The notes under the pieces were generated by a model. It saw only the letters and a program-made list of their open reading frames with translations, was not told the origin of the DNA and made no database searches. Position numbers and translations under genes: made by a program. A stretch of DNA of 64,000 nt from Planctomycetota bacterium. Lineage in GTDB: Bacteria > Planctomycetota > Planctomycetia > Pirellulales > PALSA-1355. Below are positions 43,514 to 52,951 of this stretch, piece by piece; positions within the stretch are counted from its first letter, which is position 1; every line of letters starts with the position of its first letter. Where the stretch lies: positions 186,001 through 250,000 of the forward strand of contig QQVE01000044.1 in assembly GCA_003389325.1 (NCBI GenBank). Reading direction: 5' to 3'.

Positions 43514-45040
43514 TCAGGGCGTCTTGCGAAACTCGGCCGCTCCCATCGGCGTCTGCACGACGAATGCCTCGACGCGATCGTCGCCGACCTTGAATTCTCC
43601 CTCAGTCACGTCGCCGGGCAGAATCTCCAACTCGAAGCGATCTTCGCCCAGCACGTTCCACCGCATCGGCAGCGTGCCGACCACGACATGCAGACGATCG
43701 TCCTCGTGCTTCACGCGGGCAGTTCCCCACAGCGGGTTCTCGTACGTACCCACATACGCTTCGACCGGCTGCGAGAGACCCGAAGTAGCCGTCGGCGGCT
43801 GCCAGTCGCGTTGGGGACGCTCGTCAAGCCGCGCCCGAATCCGCTCCGCGTTCTGGCGAATCGCCGGCAACGCGTCGACGGGCGTCTCGCCCAAGAGCTT
43901 CGCATACACGTCCTCGGCCACGGCCATCGTGAATCCAAGGTTGGGCGTTGACTCGTTGACCAGCACCGCCAGGCCGACATTCTCCTCGGGCAGGAACGAC
44001 ACGTAGGTCGACGTGCCGATATAGCCGCCGCCGTGTTCCAGCAGGGGCCGCTTGCGATAGGCGCCGGTAAACCAGCCCAGCGAATAGCCGTCGCGCGTAA
44101 AGGGCAAGCCCAGCGGGTTGCGGCTGGTCGTCGCGTCGCGCGCCTGTTGCTTGTGGATTTCGGCCAACAGCGCAGGCGAGACGAGCGTGCGACCGTCGGG
44201 AGTCTTGCCGGTGAGTTGAAAGCGCAGCCAATTGGCCAGGTCTGCGGCGCTGCTGCCCATGCCGCCGGCGGCGTGCATCACGGCATCGTTCTTCACCAGC
44301 GGAGCGCGTTGCCACTTGCCTGCCTGTTCGACGATGGGCCAGGCGGCCAGGGGATTGGCGTAGAGCTGGCTGGCATAGCAGGTCGCATCCTGCATGCCCA
44401 GCGGGGCGAACACGCGCTCGGCAAGGAAGTCCTGCCACCGCTTTCCGCTCACGGCCTCGATGATCCGCCCGGCCAGCGTGTAGTGCAGGTTGCTGTAGCT
44501 GAACGTGCCCGGCTCCACCAGGGCCAGCAGGCGGTAATAGCGATCGTCGTCGATGTTGCCAAAGTAGGCCTCGGCCATCGTGATCGGGGAACTATCGAGC
44601 CCATAGCGATGGCAAAGCAGGTCGCGCACGGTGATCGTGGACGCCTTGTCGGGATCGGTCAGCGTGAACTTCGGCAGGTAGGTTCTCACCGGCGCGTCGA
44701 GATCGACCTTGCCCTCCTCGACCAGGATCGCGACGCCCAGCGCCGTGAACGACTTGGTGACCGAAGCCAGATAGAAGGGCGAACGCGTCGTTACCTGCTG
44801 CTTTCCCTCGGGGTCGCAAACGCCCAACGCGTCGAGCAGCACAACCTGGTCTCCGCGCACGGCCACGACGGCCAGGCCCGGCACGTGCAGCTCATCCATT
44901 GCTTTCTGCCAGCGGTGGTGCAGGGCCTGCCAATCGTCGGGCACAATCGGATTGGAGAGGTTGGCCGCTGCGCTGGGCTCCCCAGCAAATGAGACATTCG
45001 TCGTGATCAATAGCAGTGTCAGAGCGAGCAGGGCGCGCAT
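43514..45040 (-). CDS. Exported serine hydrolase of the class C beta-lactamase family
   Basis: 508 aa from ATG 45040, preceded by GGAGGAG. The signal peptide ends near SFAG (residue 20). The penicillin-binding-protein fold shows SVTK (Ser93, Lys96), the Tyr motif in FSYSNLHYT, and HGGGYIG in place of KTG. A C-terminal ~100-residue beta domain (EAYVGTYENPLWGTARV) resembles DUF3471. Such proteins are usually esterases or D-amino acid peptidases, not antibiotic-destroying enzymes. It ends 208 bp upstream of the Tes-like operon on the same strand. Confidence 0.87.
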   Translation of the reverse strand: MRALLALTLLLITTNVSFAGEPSAAANLSNPIVPDDWQALHHRWQKAMDELHVPGLAVVAVRGDQVVLLDALGVCDPEGKQQVTTRSPFYLASVTKSFTALGVAILVEEGKVDLDAPVRTYLPKFTLTDPDKASTITVRDLLCHRYGLDSSPITMAEAYFGNIDDDRYYRLLALVEPGTFSYSNLHYTLAGRIIEAVSGKRWQDFLAERVFAPLGMQDATCYASQLYANPLAAWPIVEQAGKWQRAPLVKNDAVMHAAGGMGSSAADLANWLRFQLTGKTPDGRTLVSPALLAEIHKQQARDATTSRNPLGLPFTRDGYSLGWFTGAYRKRPLLEHGGGYIGTSTYVSFLPEENVGLAVLVNESTPNLGFTMAVAEDVYAKLLGETPVDALPAIRQNAERIRARLDERPQRDWQPPTATSGLSQPVEAYVGTYENPLWGTARVKHEDDRLHVVVGTLPMRWNVLGEDRFELEILPGDVTEGEFKVGDDRVEAFVVQTPMGAAEFRKTP

Positions 45041-45136
45041 CGGAGGACTCCTCCAGCAGGGGTTCGTGGACGACACGCCATCATCGCCGACCAGGGTTGC
45101 CGCGTCTTGAACGAACGCAACATTCGCGGTGGCCCG

Positions 45137-45928
45137 CTAGCTTTCAGCCACCCGTGCCCGAACGAGCTTTCGCAGCCGGCCCGGCGAAATGCCCAACACT
45201 TGCGCGAATGCCCGGGTCATGTGAGCCTGGTCGGCGAATCCGCTCCGGGCGGCAATCGCGGCCAGCGACGCCTCTTCGCGCTCGCAGGCGCGCCAGGCGG
45301 CCAACACGCGGCGCGTGCGCAAATAGGCCCGCACGCTGCAGCCGAATTGCTTGCGGCACACCCGTGCCAGATGCACCGGGTGTACTCCGACCCTCCGTGC
45401 GACCGCGGCCACCGAGACACCCGCCTCGACGTTGAGCAGGTCGACCGCGTCGTCCCACCAGACCGGCGGTGTCGGCCGCAGTTCACTCTCCGGCGGCAAC
45501 GCGGCATCGAACTCCGTCCACAATGCGGCTTCGAGCGCTGTGGCAGAAGCGCTTGCACCAGAAAACAGCGATAGCACGGCCCGGGCGAACGTCGGTGCTT
45601 CGCGCCATCCATACTGCCAGGGCAGGCCGCTCCAAAACGACTCCGAATCGCGTGACATGAGCTGGGCCACCAGCGCGCCGCGGGGACCGTAGTGGTTGGC
45701 ATGCCAGGCGCCGGCCGGCTTGACCGCGAAGCTGCCCGCGGCGGCGCGGTGCGTTTCGGCCGTTGAAGTCTCTTCGATTTGGCCGGCGAGAACGAGCGAG
45801 AGCGTGCCCTCGCGATGACGATGACGCGATTGCACGGCGCCCGCGCGATAACGCACGTGGCGCACGCGCAGTGGTCCCACGGTCTGCCAGGGCGTGGCGC
45901 TTTCGACGGCGCTCGAGGTGGATCGCAT
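45137..45928 (-). CDS. AraC-family transcriptional regulator
   Basis: 263 aa. An N-terminal cupin-like sensor (RHRHREGTLSLVLAGQIEE, SFAVKPAGAWHANHYGPRG) is followed by two helix-turn-helix units in the last ~100 residues (VAAVARRVGVHPVHLARVCRKQFG and LAAIAARSGFADQAHMTRAFAQVLG), with the AraC-type ending GISPGRLRK. The ligand is unknown. The serine hydrolase gene lies 96 bp downstream on the same strand and is a possible target, on position alone. Confidence 0.88.
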   Translation of the reverse strand: MRSTSSAVESATPWQTVGPLRVRHVRYRAGAVQSRHRHREGTLSLVLAGQIEETSTAETHRAAAGSFAVKPAGAWHANHYGPRGALVAQLMSRDSESFWSGLPWQYGWREAPTFARAVLSLFSGASASATALEAALWTEFDAALPPESELRPTPPVWWDDAVDLLNVEAGVSVAAVARRVGVHPVHLARVCRKQFGCSVRAYLRTRRVLAAWRACEREEASLAAIAARSGFADQAHMTRAFAQVLGISPGRLRKLVRARVAES

Positions 45929-45976
45929 GTTCGGTATTCGCGGCAGCAGCCAACATCTTGGAATCGTGTCGCCGCT

Positions 45977-47062
45977 CTAGAATAGCGAAAGCTGCCCGCT
46001 AGTGGGATGCGGCGGGCGGAACTGCGTGGTATCCAGCGGAGGCAGCGGACGATCGAGCCCGTGCTTCTTGCGAAATACCTGAAAAGTCTTCTCGATCCCT
46101 TCGGCGTAGGGGCCCTGTCCGCTCATCCGGCTGCCAAAGCGACTGTCGCTCATCCGACCGCCGCGCGTTTCGCGAATCAAGCCGAGCACGCGGGGGGCCC
46201 TCTCGGGCAGGCTGCGCGTCACCCATTCTTCGAAGATGGGCCGCACGGCCAGCGGCAGCCGCAGCAGGATGTAGCTGGCACTCCGGGCGCCCGCCTCTTT
46301 GGCCGCCGCCAGTAGCGCCGGCAACTCCTGATCGTTCAGCCCCGGGATGATCGGCGAGGTCATTACCCCGGTCGGCACACCGGCTGCCGAAAGCGCACGA
46401 ATGGCCCGCAGCCGGGCCGCGGGCGTGGCGGTGCGCGGCTCGAGCATGCGGGCCAAATCAGCGTCGAGCGTGGTGAGGCTGACGAACACGTGGGCCAGGT
46501 TGGCCGCGGCCAACGACGCGAGCAGGTCGAGATCGCGAGCCACGAGCGCATTCTTGGTGACGATCCCCAGCGCTTGCCGCGCTTCGAGCATCACTTTTAG
46601 GCAACCGCGCGTGATGCGAAAGCGGCGCTCGGCCGGCTGGTAACAATCGGTCACGCCCGAGATGGCGATGAAGTCACCGCTCCACTTGGGGTCGGCCAGT
46701 TCGCCGCGCAGCCGCGCGGCGGCATCGAACTTGACCAGGATGCGCGACTCGAAGTCGAGCCCGGCGTTCATGCCCAACAGCTCGTGGCTGGGCCGCGCGT
46801 AGCAATACGCGCAGCCGTGCTCGCAGCCGCGATAGGGATTGATGCTATAGCGAAACGGCACGTCGGGGCTGTTGTTCGAGACGATGACCGAGCGGCTCTG
46901 GTCGGGCAGAAACTCCGTAGGCAGCCGCCCCGGCTCGAGCGATTCGTCCGATGCGTCGAGTTGCTCGAAGTCCTCCTCGACGTGGATCCGCTCGAATCGA
47001 TTGGGCGGAGCCACGCCCGCCGAGCGGCCGATGGGCGTCAAAGATTTGGGCCGAGTTGGCAT
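45977..47062 (-). CDS. PA0069-type radical SAM protein (SplB-like)
   Basis: 361 aa from ATG 47062. The radical SAM site CEHGCAYC (Cys80, 84, 87) sits in INPYRGCEHGCAYCYARPSH, typical of the Rv2578c/PA0069 family related to spore photoproduct lyase. Other conserved parts are SGVTDCYQPAERRF, ITKN-like VTKNALVARD and IPGLNDQELP. The biochemical role of this family is not established; DNA-repair activity is only suggested by its relationship to SplB. The frame stays open far upstream, but without similarity. It is divergent from the CPBP protease gene, with 261 bp between them. Confidence 0.85.
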   Translation of the reverse strand: MPTRPKSLTPIGRSAGVAPPNRFERIHVEEDFEQLDASDESLEPGRLPTEFLPDQSRSVIVSNNSPDVPFRYSINPYRGCEHGCAYCYARPSHELLGMNAGLDFESRILVKFDAAARLRGELADPKWSGDFIAISGVTDCYQPAERRFRITRGCLKVMLEARQALGIVTKNALVARDLDLLASLAAANLAHVFVSLTTLDADLARMLEPRTATPAARLRAIRALSAAGVPTGVMTSPIIPGLNDQELPALLAAAKEAGARSASYILLRLPLAVRPIFEEWVTRSLPERAPRVLGLIRETRGGRMSDSRFGSRMSGQGPYAEGIEKTFQVFRKKHGLDRPLPPLDTTQFRPPHPTSGQLSLF

Positions 47063-47323
47063 GGCGCAGTTGCCCAGCAACGGGTGCGGACGCAGATGTG
47101 AACACATGTACAATATCCAAAAATGGCCGCTTTGCCAACCCAAGGGCACGCGCCTCCTGCACCAGTCGGCACAAGCCGCGCAAGGCGTCGAACCGGACGA
47201 CTCACGCGCGAGCGCCCTGGTCGGGGTGGCCGGCGCGGGGTTCAAGCCTGCTGGCTTGGCGTTCCGAAAATGAACGAGCAGCCCTAGGTTCTTCTTAATC
47301 GCGCACAGGCGACTCTCTCCTTC

Positions 47324-48109
47324 ATGTCCAGCGAAGCGGCCAAATCGTCTACCGGCGCGCTCCTGCCGACCGGCGCGGCCAGCGGCTATCTGCGTCAGTC
47401 GCGGCGGCCGCTGGTGAGCCTGGCGTTTGTCGTCCCGCTGCTGTTGCTCTACGAGGGGGGCGTGGTCGTTCTGGGGCCCAACGCGGTGCGCAACGGGGCC
47501 GATGTCTGGCTGCGGCAGTTCCTCGATATGCTCGGCTTCTCGCAATACTTCCTGTTGCCGGGCCTGACCATTGCGCTCTTGCTGGCCTGGCACCACGTGG
47601 TTCGCGACCGATGGCGGGTTTCGGCGCTGGTGCTGTACGGCATGTTCGTCGAGTGTGCGGTGTGGGGAATGTTGCTGGTCGGGCTGGCGAGGATCGAGGG
47701 CATGGCCGCGCATTTCGCGCTGGGCGGAGAGCCCCTGCAACAAACCAGCAACGCCGTGCCGTGGGCGGTCGGCGCGCGCGGCGCGTTTTTGGGTCGCATG
47801 CTGGGCTACGTGGGCGCGGGCGTCTACGAGGAAATGTTGTTTCGACTACTGTTGCTGCCGCCGGTGGCGTTTTGTGCCCGGCAGTTGGGCGCGCGTCCCG
47901 GCGTACGCGTCGCCGGTGCCATTCTGCTGACCAGTCTCATTTTCTCGGCGGCGCACTACGTCGGCCCGCACGGTGACTCGTTGGACGCGTTCACTTTTTT
48001 CTTCCGGTTCACCGCGGGCGCGGTTTTTGCAGTGCTGTTCGTCTATCGCGGATTCGGCATCGCGGCCGGCAGCCACGCGCTGTACGACATCTTTGTCAGC
48101 CTCGGCTAG
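47324..48109 (+). CDS. CPBP-family intramembrane metalloprotease
   Basis: 261 aa with about six membrane segments. The catalytic motifs are GAGVYEEMLFRLLLLP (the EExxxR of the family), FSAAHYVGPHG (second motif with His) and GSHALYDIF (third motif). CPBP (Abi/Rce1-like) proteases cleave membrane substrates, and some bacterial members process prenylated or bacteriocin-related proteins; the target here is unknown. The intergenic region upstream shows no clear promoter. Confidence 0.87.
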   Translation: MSSEAAKSSTGALLPTGAASGYLRQSRRPLVSLAFVVPLLLLYEGGVVVLGPNAVRNGADVWLRQFLDMLGFSQYFLLPGLTIALLLAWHHVVRDRWRVSALVLYGMFVECAVWGMLLVGLARIEGMAAHFALGGEPLQQTSNAVPWAVGARGAFLGRMLGYVGAGVYEEMLFRLLLLPPVAFCARQLGARPGVRVAGAILLTSLIFSAAHYVGPHGDSLDAFTFFFRFTAGAVFAVLFVYRGFGIAAGSHALYDIFVSLG

Positions 48110-48230
48110 GGGGGCGCTTCGGCACGCGCGCGGAGCGGACCTGCTAGCAGAAAAGCGAGGTCTCGTAGACAACGATCGCGCGCATGTCAAGACCTGCGCA
48201 CGCGCATGTGTCGCGGTGCGAAAAAGTCTC

Positions 48231-48259
48231 TTTGAGCGCTTTCTTCACGAGCTTATAAT
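48231..48259 (+). promoter_or_regulatory. Promoter of the DUF2617 gene
   Basis: TTTGAG (48231-48236) with a 17-bp spacer to a perfect TATAAT (48254-48259), sixty bases before the GTG start at 48319. Confidence 0.6.
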
Positions 48260-48318
48260 GGGCCGCAGACGTCAACGAACCTGTTCGCTCGGTCGCGTGC
48301 TTCAAGGAGTTTTGCCTC

Positions 48319-48858
48319 GTGCTGTCGGTCAGACCGAAAGTCGCTGAGTTGGTTTTTCAACTGTATGGTCGGGCCCTGCATCCCGAGTTGTTCGAAGTAC
48401 ACAGCACGCGCACGGTCGAGCGCGGCGGCTACGAAGCAACGGTCAACATCACCAGCGCCGGCCACTTCGTCACTTGGCGCTATCAGGGTCTGACGCTCAC
48501 CGAGGTGGCCACCAGCGCCCATCACCCGCTGCCGCAAAAGCGCCGGCTGCTCTCCTACCGCCTCAAGGGCGCTGGCAGCGATCAGGTCGAATGCCGTGGC
48601 GGGGCGCGCTATCGCGTCGACTTCCAACTCGAGCCGGTCGAGCCGGACGTGTTCTGGACCTTTCAGCGCGAACTGGCCGGCGAAAGCCACCACCAGGGCA
48701 TGCTGCACCGCTTCGATTCCAGCGGCCGCATGGCGCTGGGCGCTTTGAGCTATATCAATCTCGAAGCCCGCAACCGCAGCTTGCTGGTGCAGGCGTTTCA
48801 CACGTTTCCCGACGACTACGCGATCGTCAAAAGCCAGTCGACCTTCGAGATTCCCTAA
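48319..48858 (+). CDS. DUF2617-like protein
   Basis: 179 aa from GTG 48319, preceded by AAGGAG at nine bases. The sequence (VRPKVAELVFQLYGRALHPELFEV; GHFVTWRYQGLTLTEV; LEARNRSLLVQAFHTFPDDYAIVKSQS) matches my memory of DUF2617 proteins, common in planctomycetes and some actinobacteria. There is no signal peptide and no catalytic motif is evident. It has its own promoter and terminator, so it is a single-gene unit. Function unknown. Confidence 0.75.
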   Translation: MLSVRPKVAELVFQLYGRALHPELFEVHSTRTVERGGYEATVNITSAGHFVTWRYQGLTLTEVATSAHHPLPQKRRLLSYRLKGAGSDQVECRGGARYRVDFQLEPVEPDVFWTFQRELAGESHHQGMLHRFDSSGRMALGALSYINLEARNRSLLVQAFHTFPDDYAIVKSQSTFEIP

Positions 48859-48931
48859 AGCGGAATTGACAGGTTGCTGCTCGGTCTCCGTTTGAAGTGC
48901 AAGCGCGCGCAGCTTGCGCGGCGACCGCCGA

Positions 48932-48975
48932 CGCGGCGCGCAAGATCGTCGCGATCGCGACGCGCCGCGCGTTTT
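48932..48975 (+). terminator. Probable intrinsic terminator after the DUF2617 gene
   Basis: A 9-bp stem CGCGGCGCG (48932-48940) with CGCGCCGCG (48961-48969), containing an inner inverted repeat, is followed by CGTTTTG. The T-run is short, so the call is moderate. Confidence 0.55.
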
Positions 48976-49042
48976 GACTGATGACCGGGGGTGCGTTTCC
49001 GCGATGAGCTTGTAGTGGGTCCCCCGCGCGCTCGCTTTCGAT

Positions 49043-49057
49043 GCTGGCGCCAGCCCG
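49043..49057. repeat. Short palindromic repeat, copy 1
   Basis: GCTGGCGCCAGCCCG, whose first twelve bases are a perfect palindrome. An identical 15-base copy occurs at 49510-49524 on the other side of the cupin gene. Only two copies were noticed in the window. Confidence 0.5.
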
Positions 49058-49099
49058 CCGCACTAGCAGCCCCGAACCTTGCACTCCCGGAGTATCCCC

Positions 49100-49471
49100 A
49101 TGCCCCCGACCGAACAAGAAGCCTGGGTCACGCTCGTACGGCACGAAGACGATGTGCCGCGCGAAGCCAGTCACTGCGGCGTGCGCGACCGTTTGATCGG
49201 CTACGAAGACGCCGGACGCGTCGCGGCCTGGGCCCATGCCGTCGACATGCACGACACGCCGGAGCACTACCATCGCCGCCGCGCGGAACTCTACTACGTG
49301 CTGGCCGGCGAGGGCACGGTGACTCTCGACGGCAAGCCGCACCCCGTCCGCGCCGGCTCGATCGTGCACATCCCGCCGGGCGTGATCCACAGCGCCCGGG
49401 GCGCGCTGCGCGTGCTGGTGGTCGGCGTGCCCGAGATGGTCGACGACGACATCTACTTTCTCGATGCATGA
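49100..49471 (+). CDS. Small single-domain cupin protein
   Basis: 123 aa from ATG 49100, with GGAG eight bases upstream. Cupin motif 1 is HDTPEHYHRRRAELYYVLAGEG (the His-x-His and Glu metal ligands) and motif 2 is HIPPGVIHSARG. The domain is complete and there are no extra regions. Such proteins bind a divalent metal and act as isomerases, dioxygenases or sugar-binding proteins; the substrate cannot be read here. The gene is flanked by two copies of a palindromic repeat. Confidence 0.82.
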   Translation: MPPTEQEAWVTLVRHEDDVPREASHCGVRDRLIGYEDAGRVAAWAHAVDMHDTPEHYHRRRAELYYVLAGEGTVTLDGKPHPVRAGSIVHIPPGVIHSARGALRVLVVGVPEMVDDDIYFLDA

Positions 49472-49845
49472 CGGCTTGCGCCAGCTAAACGCCTTGGCAA
49501 GCAAGCAACGCTGGCGCCAGCCCGTGGCACGGGGCGACTGCCCTTCTTCGTCGACGGGTATCGGTGGAGATTCTTGTGGCCAGGGCGATGTTTCCATGCC
49601 GATGGGCAAGTCTTCGCCACCTAGAACCGATCATTCTCTAGGGCGGCCCGTGGCGGTGCTGCGCAGATCGAGACCCTGGTACGTTCCACCGTCTTTCGTC
49701 CGCCTGGCCGCAGCCGGCCGCCCGCCGGCTCTTGGGCGCGGGCGACTCGCCGGCCCGCTGTCAGATTCCGTTGACCTCGACGGTGAGGTTGCGATACGTT
49801 GTTGCCCCGCTGTGGGGAGATTGCTAGCAGGTAGGGAGGCCTGTC
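49472..49845 (+). other. Intergenic region with candidate promoter for the DUF900 gene
   Basis: 374 bp without a convincing gene. A candidate promoter is TTGACC (49771-49776), 16 bp, GATACG (49793-49798), about 50 bases before the ATG at 49846. The second copy of the palindromic repeat is at 49510-49524. Open frames crossing this region have no recognisable protein features. Confidence 0.4.
49510..49524. repeat. Short palindromic repeat, copy 2
   Basis: Identical 15-base copy of the element at 49043-49057. The two copies bracket the cupin gene at a distance of about 450 bp. Confidence 0.5.
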
Positions 49846-52800
49846 ATGCTTCGCTTGAGCCATCTGGGATTGCTCGCCCTGTGCCTGGGATTGGCGCTGG
49901 GCGAGGGCGCGAATGCCGCAGACCCGTCACCCACGGATCTGCGCGTGTTGCGCTCCGTGCCGCAGGCCCGAGCGGCCGCCGCGCGCCCGACCAATGTCAC
50001 GTCGACCGACGACGACAAGGCAGCGGCCGGCGACGAATCGTCCCGGCGCACGACGAAGCAGCGTTTGCAGCAGCCGGCGACCCGCTATCTGCGCAATCCG
50101 ACGCAAACTCCCAGCCGATACCAAAAGCCCGTGCAAGCGCGGCCGGCCGAACCCGCCGTCAAGCGTGACTCCGGTACGCGCGCCAGCGTTCCCGAGCGCA
50201 CCACTCCCAGCCGCACCGTGCCCGAGCGCACGAGGCCGTCGAGGTCGCACGAAGTGCGCAAAGAGCCGGTCACCGAATCGGCGCGGCGCCCCGAAGACGG
50301 GCAGCCTTCGCGCGAGCAACTCACAGGCGCCCTGGCCGCCATGGGCATGCAAGCCCCCTACGATCTCTCGGGCAGCGGCCGCTTCATGGTGGCCACGCAG
50401 CGGGGCGGCGTGGGACTGGCCGTGTGCGACATCATTCGCCAGCGCCGATTGCACGGCCTGCAAGACAGCCGCCGCGGCTATGCGCTGGTGGCCATCTCGC
50501 GCGACGCTCGCTGGATCGCCGCGGTGCGCCGCGACGACCCCGACCATATCGACCTGTGGCGGGCCGACAACGGACTGCTCGTGCGCACTGTCGAAGCGGC
50601 CGGCGGCGCCAAGAAAACGCTCTCGTTCTCCGCAGACGGCAAGCTCGAGGTGCTGCCCCAGAATGGCAACGGCCTGATGCTGGCCGTTCCCTCGGGCACT
50701 GTCGTGGGCGGATTCGGCGTCAGCTCCGGCACCGGCATGGCCTCCCGGCGGCCACGCGTGCAAACGGCCCCGCGCATCAGCGTCTCTCCGGAGGCCGCGA
50801 CGACGCGCCCCGATAGCGATTCGCCCCGGGCCATCCGGCGTCCCGAGCAGGGCATTTCGGCCTCGCCCGAACCGTCCACGATCGCGCAGCCTAAGCGGTA
50901 CGCTCCGCTCGAGGCATCGCCCGAGCCTTCGGAAGCGGCCGACAGCCCGATGCCCAAGCGCTACGGCCCGATCGACGCAGCCCCCGAGCCTCGAACGGCC
51001 ACGGCAAGCCCGCAGCCGCAGATGGCCCCCGAGGCGGCTCGGCGGATGGCGGCCCCCAAGGCCGCGCCGAAGATGGCGGCTCCGAAAGCGGAACCCAAGA
51101 TCGCCACGCCGCAGCCGGCCGGTCCCGATCCGACCGCGATGCCTTACGAAGCCGAAGCGGCCCCGGCAGAAGAGGCGCCGACGGCAGCCGCTCCGAAAGC
51201 TTTCCAGCCGCAAGCAGCCCCGCGGATGGCACAACCGCAGGAAGTTCCGCCGCGCACGACGTTCGACGACGTGGCTGGCGCCTTGCCCGAACCGACCGCC
51301 GCCGCGCCGAGCGCGCCGGCGCCCAGCGTCGAAGCACCTAGCGCCGCGACGGCCGCGCCGCGGATGAGTTCCTCCTCGCCCAAGATCAGGTCGGGCGCGC
51401 CGCGCGAAGGCTCCGGAATGTCGAGTAGCGCGGCGGCTCCGAAAGAAGACGCCGGTGCCGCGGCTCCGCAGCCAGCGCAAACGGCTGAGGCGCCAGTGAA
51501 CGAGCCGACGCTCGCCGAGCCGCCAGGAACAACGACAGGGGGAGACGCCGTCACCAGCGCACCGGCGGCGCCCTCCAATTCGCAGTTCGCACCCGAAATC
51601 GAGCGTTCGGTGGAGTCGGCGCCCAAGCTGGCTTCCGCTCCGCCGGAAGATCCCTCGAAGGTGCGCGTTCATTTCGCCACCAACCGCAACCGGCTGGCGG
51701 CGGAAGATCGCGAGTTCTTGGTGTATTTCAAAGGCTTCTTTTCCAGCCTGCCGGCGTTCGTGATCTATGCCCTGGTGATCGTCTCGGCGCTGGTGCTGCC
51801 CTGGTTCGGAAAACGTCGCTGGGGCATGGTGGCCGTGGCCGGCGGCGCCCTGGTGCTGTGTTCGATGGCGGGCCTCGAGGCCTACATCCGCTCGCAGTTG
51901 CGCGACGAGCTGACCGGCGAGTTTTACGGCTCGCGCGTGACCGATCTATCGTACGGCGTGTGCGACGTCTCGGTGCCGCTGCCTGAGAACCGCCAGCGCG
52001 GCGAAGTCAATCGGCCGGTCGAGGTGTGGGTGTTCCAGGCCCCGGCCAACCCGGAAAAGCACTTCATGCTGCAACACGTCGAGGAGCATGAAAACGAAAG
52101 CGAATTCTACAAGAGCCTGTCGTCCCAAGTGCTGGCCAGCGACAGCAAGTCGGCGTTGTTGTTCATCCACGGCTACAACGTGTCGTTCGAGAGTGCCGTG
52201 TTCCGCACCGCGCAGTTGGCGGTGGACCTCGATTTCGGCGGAGCGGCCATCACCTATAGCTGGCCCTCGTGCGCCGATCCGGTGAAGTACACGTTCGACG
52301 AGCAGCACGCCGAGGTGTCGATCCCCGCGCTGCGCGAAGTGCTCGAAGACATCGTGGCCAAGAGCGGCGCCGAAAGGATTCACGTCATCGCCCACAGCAT
52401 GGGCAACCGCGTGCTGGCCGGCGCCATGCGGGCCATGACGCCCGAGGCACGGGTGCGGAACAAGAACAAGATTCGCGAGGTGGTGCTCGCCGCGCCGGAT
52501 ATCGACAGCCGGGTCTTCAAGACGCAGATTCTGCCGCACATCGTCGACAACACGCAGCACTGCACGCTCTACGCCTCGTCGCGCGATCGGGCGTTGCTCA
52601 TCTCGCGCTACTTCCACAACTACCAGCGGCTGGGCGAGACCGAGCCCGACTTGATCGTGGCCGACGGCATGGACACGATCGACGCCTCGCTGGTCGACAC
52701 CAGTTTGCTGGGCCACTCCTACATCGGCGACGCACAGTCGATCGTCTCCGATCTGCACGAGCTGGTCGTGCGCAACAAGCGGCCCGTCGAGCGCCTCGGT

Positions 52801-52884
52801 CTGGAGGCGCTGAAGTACGGCAACCTGATGTACTGGACGATCCGGCCGCTGGAAACAGCCAGCGACTCGGACGTACGCCGGTAA
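49846..52884 (+). CDS. Large exported/membrane DUF900 alpha/beta hydrolase with Ala/Pro-rich region
   Basis: 1012 aa; GGGAGG precedes the ATG. Layout: signal peptide (1-25); Arg/Pro-rich segment; WD-like stretch at ~165-285 (SGSGRFMVATQRGG, ISRDARWIAAVRRDDPD); Ala/Pro/Lys low-complexity repeats ~300-600 (APKAAPKMAAPKAEPK); the DUF900 opening HFATNRNR at ~608; two membrane segments (~637-655, 662-680) inserted after it; then the hydrolase domain with LLFIHGYNVSFESAVFR (~773), nucleophile Ser in IAHSMGN (~849) and His in LLGHSYIGD. The catalytic domain is complete. The membrane insertion and long low-complexity part are unusual. Substrate unknown; lipid or ester hydrolysis is inferred. Confidence 0.85.
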   Translation: MLRLSHLGLLALCLGLALGEGANAADPSPTDLRVLRSVPQARAAAARPTNVTSTDDDKAAAGDESSRRTTKQRLQQPATRYLRNPTQTPSRYQKPVQARPAEPAVKRDSGTRASVPERTTPSRTVPERTRPSRSHEVRKEPVTESARRPEDGQPSREQLTGALAAMGMQAPYDLSGSGRFMVATQRGGVGLAVCDIIRQRRLHGLQDSRRGYALVAISRDARWIAAVRRDDPDHIDLWRADNGLLVRTVEAAGGAKKTLSFSADGKLEVLPQNGNGLMLAVPSGTVVGGFGVSSGTGMASRRPRVQTAPRISVSPEAATTRPDSDSPRAIRRPEQGISASPEPSTIAQPKRYAPLEASPEPSEAADSPMPKRYGPIDAAPEPRTATASPQPQMAPEAARRMAAPKAAPKMAAPKAEPKIATPQPAGPDPTAMPYEAEAAPAEEAPTAAAPKAFQPQAAPRMAQPQEVPPRTTFDDVAGALPEPTAAAPSAPAPSVEAPSAATAAPRMSSSSPKIRSGAPREGSGMSSSAAAPKEDAGAAAPQPAQTAEAPVNEPTLAEPPGTTTGGDAVTSAPAAPSNSQFAPEIERSVESAPKLASAPPEDPSKVRVHFATNRNRLAAEDREFLVYFKGFFSSLPAFVIYALVIVSALVLPWFGKRRWGMVAVAGGALVLCSMAGLEAYIRSQLRDELTGEFYGSRVTDLSYGVCDVSVPLPENRQRGEVNRPVEVWVFQAPANPEKHFMLQHVEEHENESEFYKSLSSQVLASDSKSALLFIHGYNVSFESAVFRTAQLAVDLDFGGAAITYSWPSCADPVKYTFDEQHAEVSIPALREVLEDIVAKSGAERIHVIAHSMGNRVLAGAMRAMTPEARVRNKNKIREVVLAAPDIDSRVFKTQILPHIVDNTQHCTLYASSRDRALLISRYFHNYQRLGETEPDLIVADGMDTIDASLVDTSLLGHSYIGDAQSIVSDLHELVVRNKRPVERLGLEALKYGNLMYWTIRPLETASDSDVRR

Positions 52885-52951
52885 ACGCGGCAGCGAAGTC
52901 TGCTAGACTGGGGTAGACGCCCCAATCAGACGCCCGCGCCGGTCCGCCGCT

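Noticed and set aside
49464-50168. Plus-strand frame of 234 codons running into the DUF900 gene
   Set aside because: Overlaps the DUF900 gene in another frame and has no protein-like pattern.
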